A stretch of 5,051 nucleotides of DNA from Blastococcus sp. (GTDB lineage: Bacteria; Actinomycetota; Actinomycetes; Mycobacteriales; Geodermatophilaceae): assembly GCA_025963345.1 (NCBI GenBank), contig JAOPUS010000187.1:1-5051 (forward strand), in the 5' to 3' direction. The position numbers were made by a program, and so were the translations under genes. Positions 1 through 3,598 of this stretch are shown here, piece by piece. The notes below the pieces were generated by a model. It did no database searches. It had not been told where the DNA came from and worked only from the letters and a program-made list of their open reading frames with translations. The stretch's first letter is position 1, and each line of letters starts with the position of its first letter.

Positions 1-438
1 GTGCCGCACGGCCACGAGCACCACATCCGGGCGATCAACACGATCCGCCGGGAGGGCTCGATCGCCGCGGCGGTGAAGTCCGGCGTCCTCACCGGGGGCG
101 TGATGCACGCGATGGTGCAGGCGGGCAAGCCGTTCGTGCTCGTCGGCTCGGTCCGCGACGACGGCCCGCTGCCCGACGTCTACACCGACGTGATCGAGGG
201 TCAGCGGGCGATGCGCGCGGAGCTGCCGAACGTGGGGTTCGCGATCATGGTGGCCACGATGCTGCACTCGATCGCGACCGGGAACATCCTGCCGGCGTCG
301 ATCCCGCTCGTGTCGGTGGACATCAACCCGGCGACCGTGACCAAACTGGCCGACCGTGGCAGCGCGCAGGCGATGGGCATCATCACCGACATCGGCCTGT
401 TCCTCGAACAGCTGGCCCGCGAGCTCGCCCCCGAGTGA
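1..438 (+). CDS. Ornithine cyclodeaminase / LOR-SDH family protein (TIGR00300 type), C-terminal part only
   Basis: The reading frame is open from the left edge to a TGA at 436-438 and encodes 145 residues. Family hallmarks are dense: a GSVRDDGPLPD loop at residues 49-59, MLHSIATGNILP at 87-98, and VDINPATVTKLADRGSAQA at 106-124, followed by GIITD. These match, from memory, the C-terminal domain of TIGR00300 'LOR/SDH bifunctional enzyme conserved domain' proteins. That group includes the archaeal NAD-dependent ornithine cyclodeaminase (ornithine to proline plus ammonia) and the C-terminal domain of cyanobacterial ArgZ/AgrE. Such proteins are usually about 400 residues, so roughly 250 N-terminal residues lie outside the window; the GTG at position 1 is most likely an internal Val codon. 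Likely cytosolic amino-acid metabolism. Whether an ArgZ-like dihydrolase domain precedes it cannot be seen. The gene converges on the glucokinase gene. Family assignment is firm; substrate is inferred. Confidence 0.88.
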   Translation: MPHGHEHHIRAINTIRREGSIAAAVKSGVLTGGVMHAMVQAGKPFVLVGSVRDDGPLPDVYTDVIEGQRAMRAELPNVGFAIMVATMLHSIATGNILPASIPLVSVDINPATVTKLADRGSAQAMGIITDIGLFLEQLARELAPE

Positions 439-532
439 CGAGTGGGCCCCGGAGGGATCCGCGAGGAGCGAGGACGGCCGCCCTGCTGAGGAACGGCTCG
501 TGGCGGCGGTGTCGCCCGGAGGGCGACAGTGA
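439..532. other. Intergenic gap between converging genes
   Basis: This 94-bp spacer separates the ornithine-cyclodeaminase-like gene (stop at 436-438) from the glucokinase gene (stop at 533-535 on the other strand). It holds a purine-rich stretch around 451-474, two copies of CCCGGAGGG (448-456 and 515-523), a GGATCC palindrome at 455-460, and the hairpin at 510-528. A weaker long-range pairing of GCCGCC (477-482) with GGCGGC (502-507) is possible. No start codon with a ribosome binding site and no convincing small gene were seen, so it probably serves as a shared 3' end for the two transcripts. Confidence 0.6.
510..528. terminator. Perfect 8-bp hairpin 3' of the glucokinase operon, probable terminator
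   Basis: TGTCGCCC (510-517) and GGGCGACA (521-528) are perfect inverted repeats around a 3-nt GGA loop. On the minus strand the hairpin begins 4 nt after the glucokinase stop codon, as expected for an operon terminator or 3'-end stabiliser. For the plus-strand gene it lies 71 nt past the stop and could act in both directions. There is no T-run on either side, so it is not a canonical intrinsic terminator. U-less hairpins of this kind are common at GC-rich actinobacterial gene ends. It could equally be an mRNA-protecting stem. Confidence 0.55.
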
Positions 533-1522
533 TCACGCCTCGCCGTCGGCGACCGCGAGGCGGACCAGGTCCGCGGCACCCACCATCCCGGCCTGCGGGC
601 CGAGCTCGGCGACGACGACCCGCGGGCCGGGACGGAACCCCCGGCCGGGCAGCGCGCGCTCCAGCCGTCCCCGGGCCGGGCCGAGCACCATCTCCCCGAG
701 CTTGCTCACCCCGCCGCCGATCACCACGACCTCGGGGTCGAGGACGGCGGCCAGGTCGGCGATGCCCTGGCCCAGCCAGACCCCGACCTCGGTGACCAGT
801 TCCAGCGCCAGCGGGTCGCCGTCGGCGGCAGCCCGGGCGACGTCCTCACCGGTGAGCCGGTCGGGCTCGCAGTCCACCCGCTCCAGCAGCCGGGCAGCCG
901 CCGCCGGTGAGGTGCGGGCGACCTCCCGGGCGGTCTGCCCGAGCGCGGTGCCGCTGGCGTACTGCTCCCAGCAGCCGCGGTTGCCGCAGGCGCACAGCCG
1001 GCCGTCGGGCACGACCCGCATGTGCCCCCACTCCCCCGCCACCCCGTGAGAGCCGCGGCGCAGCCGGCCGTCCAGGACGATGCCGCCACCGATGCCGGTG
1101 CCGAGCGTGATCATCAGCGCCAGGTCGGCGCCGCGGGCAGCCCCGTAGCGGTATTCGGCCCAGGCGGCGGCGTCGGCGTCGTTGCCCACCCACAGCGGAC
1201 GCTGCAGGCGCGCGGCGAGGTCCTTGCGCAGGGCGGAGTTGCGCCAGGCCAGGTGCGGGCTGAACAGGACGGTGTCGCCGGTCCGGTCGAACCAGCCCGC
1301 CGCCCCGACGCCGACACCGACCAGTTCGCCGTCGTGCCCGGCCGCGAGCTCCTCGACGACGGCGACGATCGCGTCCTCCGTGTCGCTGACCGAGCCACCG
1401 GGGGTCGCCCGGCGCGCAGTGGCCAGGATCGTGCCGTCCGGCGCGACGACCCCGCCGGCCACCTTCGTGCCACCGATGTCGATGCCGAGCGCGGCCAGTC
1501 CGGCCGCATCCGCGTCGGTCAC
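533..1522 (-). CDS. glkA: ROK-family glucokinase
   Basis: The product has 329 residues, the usual length for ATP-dependent ROK glucokinases, which phosphorylate glucose to glucose-6-phosphate in the cytosol. The phosphate-binding DIGGTK motif is at residues 15-20. The catalytic Asp is D115, in GND. A second glycine-rich loop, GTGIGGG, is at 141-147. The sugar- and zinc-binding region has GEWGH (163-167, with E164 and H167) followed by CACGNRGCWE (177-186), giving Cys177, Cys179 and Cys184 as zinc ligands with H167. A C-terminal GGGVS loop is at 269-273. All key residues are present, so the enzyme should be active. From memory it closely resembles Streptomyces GlkA, which also acts in glucose repression there; that regulatory role is only a possibility here. 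The GTG start overlaps the stop of the upstream gene by 4 bp (GTGA), which together with the motif spacing fixes the start. It is the last gene of the operon. A polyphosphate-dependent kinase is less likely given the resemblance to GlkA. Confidence 0.93.
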   Translation of the reverse strand: MTDADAAGLAALGIDIGGTKVAGGVVAPDGTILATARRATPGGSVSDTEDAIVAVVEELAAGHDGELVGVGVGAAGWFDRTGDTVLFSPHLAWRNSALRKDLAARLQRPLWVGNDADAAAWAEYRYGAARGADLALMITLGTGIGGGIVLDGRLRRGSHGVAGEWGHMRVVPDGRLCACGNRGCWEQYASGTALGQTAREVARTSPAAAARLLERVDCEPDRLTGEDVARAAADGDPLALELVTEVGVWLGQGIADLAAVLDPEVVVIGGGVSKLGEMVLGPARGRLERALPGRGFRPGPRVVVAELGPQAGMVGAADLVRLAVADGEA

Positions 1523-1863
1523 GCGATCTCGATCCGCTGGACGGCGGGCGGGTCGCCGTCCTCGTCGTCGTCGGTCTGGGCAGCGGCGTCCGGTGCGTCA
1601 CTGCCGGCCGCGGCGAAGGTCCGCAGGGCGGCCGCGGTCGCGCTCAGAACGTCGGCGAGGGCCGCGGTGACCTCCGGCCGCTCGCCGCGGACGACCGCGG
1701 CGACCTGGCAGATGGGGCACCAGCGGCAGTCAGAGGAGTGCGCACCCTCGGTGGGGGCGGCGTCGCTGGGGGCCTCGTCGGCTGGGACGGCGTCGGCGAG
1801 GCCGCTGCGCAGGGTCTCGAGGAGCCGTCGGCCCTGCTCGATCCAGTCGGTACCGGGGTTCAT
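1519..1863 (-). CDS. Small conserved protein with CxxCxxC cluster and acidic tail, function unknown
   Basis: This encodes 114 residues and I cannot assign a function. Seen in the sequence: an N-terminal segment likely to be an amphipathic helix (about residues 5-22), an Ala/Pro-rich linker (23-40), then His42 and the cluster C46-x2-C49-x2-C52 in CRWCPIC, leading into QVAAVVRGERPEV and a probable Ala-rich helix (64-86). The end is a disordered acidic stretch (DDDEDGD, 98-104) and a short tail, VQRIEIA. The cysteine spacing with the nearby His could bind zinc or an iron-sulfur centre, but a single metal or redox role cannot be chosen. There is no signal peptide or membrane span. I recall similar small proteins with this motif in other actinobacteria next to ArsA-like genes. 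The ATG is fixed by a strong ribosome binding site and by the 4-bp ATGA overlap with the ArsA-like gene upstream; its own stop overlaps the glucokinase start. It is therefore very likely co-translated with both. Confidence 0.87.
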   Translation of the reverse strand: MNPGTDWIEQGRRLLETLRSGLADAVPADEAPSDAAPTEGAHSSDCRWCPICQVAAVVRGERPEVTAALADVLSATAAALRTFAAAGSDAPDAAAQTDDDEDGDPPAVQRIEIA

Positions 1864-3002
1864 GGGGTCCTTCCCTCAGCGGCGAGGAGGTCGGCGGGCC
1901 AATGCTGTGGGTCGGGCCGGAAGCCGACCACGAGGCGGGCGAGCGGCGTGCCCGGATCAAGGAGCCGGCCGCCGGTCACCTGACAGCGGCGCAGCAGGGC
2001 GTCGAGCCGGATCGACCGGCGCGCGTCGCCGACGCTGACCACGAGGTCGTCGACCCAACGGGTCAGCCGGACCGCGGTGCGCTCGGCGAAGGGCAGCGGC
2101 ACGGTCAGCTGCCAGGCCCCCTCGTGCCGCTCGGGAGCGGGCGCCTCCGGCGCGGCCGCCGCAGGGGGCTCGAAGCCCTCGAGCAGATGGGCCAGGCCCT
2201 CCACGTCCCCGGGCGCGACGGCGTGTTCCGGAACGCGGTGCAGCGGTGCCACCCCGGAAAGGTCGCCCAGGACGGCGTCCTGCTCGGCAGCCCGCCGGGC
2301 CGACCACTCCCCCGCGTCCTGCAGCGGCAGCACCCGGGTGAGCACCGCCCCGGTGCCCAGCCCGTACAGGGCCAGCGTGGTGACCGCCGCCCGGAGCGAC
2401 GCGACCGTCGTGCGCCGCGGCTCGGCGACCAGGCAGACGGTGGTGGGACCGGCCAGCCGGTTGCCGGCCAGCAGCTTCTCCACGACGGGCACGGCCGCGA
2501 GGGCGGCGTCGACCGGCCCCCGCTTCGCGGCCCCGGTGGCGACGGCAGCCGTCCGGACGGCGCCCAGCGCCCGCATCCCGGGCGGCAGCAGCTGGTCGAG
2601 CCACCACCGCAACGCCGACGGCAGTGCCACCAGCGCGGACATCGCCTCGAGCGGACCCGCGTCGAGCACGACGAGGTCGGCCTCGGCCCGGGAGAGCTCG
2701 GCGAAGAGGGCGAGATCCGCGGTGCCCGGGATCGGCACCACGGAGCTCCCCGGCGGCAGGGTCAGGTGCGGGACGACGGCGCCGGCTGCTCCGGCCGTAC
2801 CGCCCCAGAGCCGCTCGAAGGAGGCCTGCGCTTCGACGCGGACGACCTCCAGACCCGGGACGTCGTCCAGGCCCGGCACGGGCGCGGCCTGCCGGGACAG
2901 CAGCAGCGTGCGTCGCCCGGAACGGGCGGCGCGGACCGCCGCGGCCGCGGCCAGCGTGGACGTGCCGGCCCCGCCGGGGCCGGTCAGGAGGAGAGTGCGC
3001 AC
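1860..3002 (-). CDS. ArsA/GET3-family P-loop protein with degenerate nucleotide site and C-terminal HSP20-like domain
   Basis: This 380-residue protein has an N-terminal ArsA/GET3-like P-loop fold (about 1-275), an Ala/Pro/Glu linker (276-293) and a C-terminal domain (about 294-362). The latter, with PLPFAERTAVRLTRW, VSVGDARRSIRLD and a closing VVGF strand, fits the ArsA HSP20-like domain known from other bacterial ArsA homologues. The P-loop is GPGGAGTST at residues 8-16. The family's deviant Walker A is GKGGVGK(T/S)(T/S), so both lysines are replaced, by P9 and T14. The switch I region reads SRQAAP (36-41) instead of TDPAH, and the switch II region reads LDAGPLEAM (113-121) instead of a DTAPTGH-like motif, though D114 remains. 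ATP hydrolysis is therefore doubtful; it may bind nucleotide weakly or act as a scaffold. No arsenite-binding Cys pair is evident: the only cysteines are C190 and C340, so arsenic export is unlikely. The GTG start is 7 bp after the SRPBCC stop; the stop overlaps the next gene. No transmembrane segment is apparent. Confidence 0.85.
   Translation of the reverse strand: MRTLLLTGPGGAGTSTLAAAAAVRAARSGRRTLLLSRQAAPVPGLDDVPGLEVVRVEAQASFERLWGGTAGAAGAVVPHLTLPPGSSVVPIPGTADLALFAELSRAEADLVVLDAGPLEAMSALVALPSALRWWLDQLLPPGMRALGAVRTAAVATGAAKRGPVDAALAAVPVVEKLLAGNRLAGPTTVCLVAEPRRTTVASLRAAVTTLALYGLGTGAVLTRVLPLQDAGEWSARRAAEQDAVLGDLSGVAPLHRVPEHAVAPGDVEGLAHLLEGFEPPAAAAPEAPAPERHEGAWQLTVPLPFAERTAVRLTRWVDDLVVSVGDARRSIRLDALLRRCQVTGGRLLDPGTPLARLVVGFRPDPQHWPADLLAAEGRTP
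1868..1875 (-). promoter_or_regulatory. Ribosome binding site of the CxxCxxC protein gene
   Basis: On the minus strand GGGAAGGA lies 4 nt before the ATG at 1863-1861, inside the last codons of the ArsA-like gene. It is the strongest Shine-Dalgarno match in the operon and supports this start, even though the gene already overlaps its upstream neighbour. Confidence 0.7.
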
Positions 3003-3009
3003 CGCCGGT

Positions 3010-3441
3010 TCAGCTCTCGACGCGCTTCTTGAGCTCCTTGAGAGCCGTGTCCAGGATGACCTTCTCGGCCTTGCGCTTGATCATGCCGAGCATCGGGATC
3101 GAGAGGTCGATGGTGATCGAGTACGTGACCTCGGTCCGCCCGTCGGTCTCGCTGAGGCTGTAGGAGCCGTCCTGCCGCTTCTGCATCTGGCCCTTGACGA
3201 GGGTCCAGGTGACCGTGCGGTCGCCCTCCCAGGTGTAGTCGAGGACGTAGTCGTCCTTCACCGCACCGGCGTCGAGCAGGAAATGCACGCGGCGGGCCCG
3301 GCCGTCGTCGCCGGTCTCGACGACCTCGACCTTCTTCGCGGCGGCGACCCACTGCGGATAGGAGGGGAAGTCGGCGATGACAGCCATGACGTCGGCGGCA
3401 GGCGCATCGACGGTGATCGACTGGGTGGACTGGTCTGCCAT
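3010..3441 (-). CDS. SRPBCC / START-like polyketide-cyclase-family protein
   Basis: This 143-residue protein has the typical size and pattern of single-domain SRPBCC proteins, which form a helix-grip cavity for hydrophobic ligands. Visible elements are an N-terminal strand (QSITVDAP), a helix (ADVMAVIADFPSYPQW, 16-31) with the characteristic FPxYPxW, a series of amphipathic strands (DYVLDYTW at 64-71, TVTWTLVKG at 76-84, YSLSE, TEVTYSITIDLS), and a long basic C-terminal helix (about 118-142, MLGMIKRKAEK onward). No catalytic residues can be named; lipid or other hydrophobic ligand binding is a family inference. It resembles, from memory, the M. tuberculosis TB16.3 (Rv2185c) type, which also sits near fadD15. 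The ATG at 3441-3439 is chosen because the family begins here. The frame stays open upstream to 3777, but that extension would run antisense into fadD15 and is not protein-like. It is the first gene of the four-gene operon. A Shine-Dalgarno sequence is weak or absent, which fits leaderless translation. Confidence 0.9.
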   Translation of the reverse strand: MADQSTQSITVDAPAADVMAVIADFPSYPQWVAAAKKVEVVETGDDGRARRVHFLLDAGAVKDDYVLDYTWEGDRTVTWTLVKGQMQKRQDGSYSLSETDGRTEVTYSITIDLSIPMLGMIKRKAEKVILDTALKELKKRVES

Positions 3442-3448
3442 GGGCAGC

Positions 3449-3454
3449 AGGCTA
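3449..3454 (-). promoter_or_regulatory. Candidate leaderless-type -10 box for the SRPBCC operon
   Basis: On the minus strand TAGCCT fits the actinobacterial TANNNT -10 consensus and ends 7 nt before the ATG at 3441, so transcription could begin at or next to the A of the start codon. The lack of a good Shine-Dalgarno sequence before this ATG supports a leaderless message. No clear -35 hexamer lies 16-19 nt upstream; a TTGTCG at 3484-3479 is 24 nt away, too far. Tentative. Confidence 0.33.
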
Positions 3455-3496
3455 TCCGTTCCCTGCTGTTCAGCGAGCCGACAACTCGGCACTCTG

Positions 3497-3510
3497 CTAC
3501 TCACGGGTAG
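3497..3510. promoter_or_regulatory. Dyad CTAC-N6-GTAG, candidate operator for fadD15
   Basis: CTAC (3497-3500) and GTAG (3507-3510) form an inverted repeat around TCACGG, with 10 of 14 positions symmetric, and a further GTAG follows directly at 3511-3514. The site covers the position where the -35 element of the putative fadD15 promoter (-10 at 3522-3527) would be, a placement typical of repressor operators. TetR-family regulators of fatty-acid genes in actinobacteria use short dyads of this general kind. The identity of the regulator is unknown and chance occurrence is possible. Confidence 0.35.
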
Positions 3511-3521
3511 GTAGTTGCGGC

Positions 3522-3527
3522 TAGATT
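3522..3527 (+). promoter_or_regulatory. Candidate -10 box for fadD15
   Basis: TAGATT matches the TANNNT -10 consensus and sits in the least GC-rich part of the divergent gap. Transcription would start near 3534, giving a leader of about 65 nt that includes the ribosome binding site. The hexamer 16-18 nt upstream overlaps the CTAC-N6-GTAG dyad and is not TTGACA-like, which would suit a weak or activated/repressed promoter. Confidence 0.35.
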
Positions 3528-3585
3528 TGTCCTGACGACCCCTGCCGGGGCCGCGGGCGACGGTGCCCCCGGACGGACGGGGGAA

Positions 3586-3592
3586 GAGAGGA
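3586..3592 (+). promoter_or_regulatory. Ribosome binding site of fadD15
   Basis: GAGAGGA lies 6 nt before the GTG at 3599-3601, an ideal Shine-Dalgarno distance. It settles the start codon, since the next in-frame candidates downstream have no comparable site. Confidence 0.75.
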
Positions 3593-3598
3593 CCAGGC

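Larger units (their letters stand above)
3442..3598. other. Divergent promoter region between the SRPBCC operon and fadD15
   Basis: This 157-bp gap must hold the control signals for both transcripts. It is locally less GC-rich around 3479-3530 than the flanking genes, as promoters usually are. It contains a TAGCCT box for leftward transcription (3449-3454), a CTAC-N6-GTAG dyad (3497-3510), a TAGATT box for rightward transcription (3522-3527) and the fadD15 ribosome binding site (3586-3592). Between the rightward -10 and the gene, the would-be leader (about 3534-3598) contains short GC stems such as CCCC/GGGG (3539-3542 with 3547-3550) and GGGC/GCCC (3555-3558 with 3565-3568). They are too weak to call a riboswitch. 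Confidence 0.6.

Noticed and set aside
1..3. GTG at the first base as a true start codon.
   Set aside because: The encoded segment begins in the middle of a conserved domain and the family is about 250 residues longer at the N-terminus; this is an internal valine at the window edge.
435..1049. Plus-strand open frame overlapping the end of the ornithine-cyclodeaminase-like gene, and similar frames at 1022-2038 and 1182-1670.
   Set aside because: Arg/Ser/Pro/Ala-rich translations lying antisense to the glucokinase and Cys-cluster genes, without recognisable protein features.
1860..3002. Arsenite-efflux ATPase (ArsA) with an arsenic-resistance role.
   Set aside because: No arsenite-binding cysteine set, a degenerate P-loop, and no arsB, arsC, arsD or arsR neighbours.
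1902..3032. Open frame of 376 codons on the plus strand opposite the ArsA-like gene.
   Set aside because: Gly/Arg/Gln-rich translation typical of a reverse-complement shadow; no domain, no ribosome binding site.
2077..3510. Open frame of 477 codons on the plus strand across the ArsA-like and SRPBCC genes.
   Set aside because: Ser/Arg/Ala-rich low-complexity translation without motifs, antisense to two well-supported genes and crossing the divergent promoter region.
3534..3598. Riboswitch or attenuator in the fadD15 leader.
   Set aside because: Only 4-bp GC stems are present, in a region where such pairings arise by chance; there is no conserved core or terminator/antiterminator pair.
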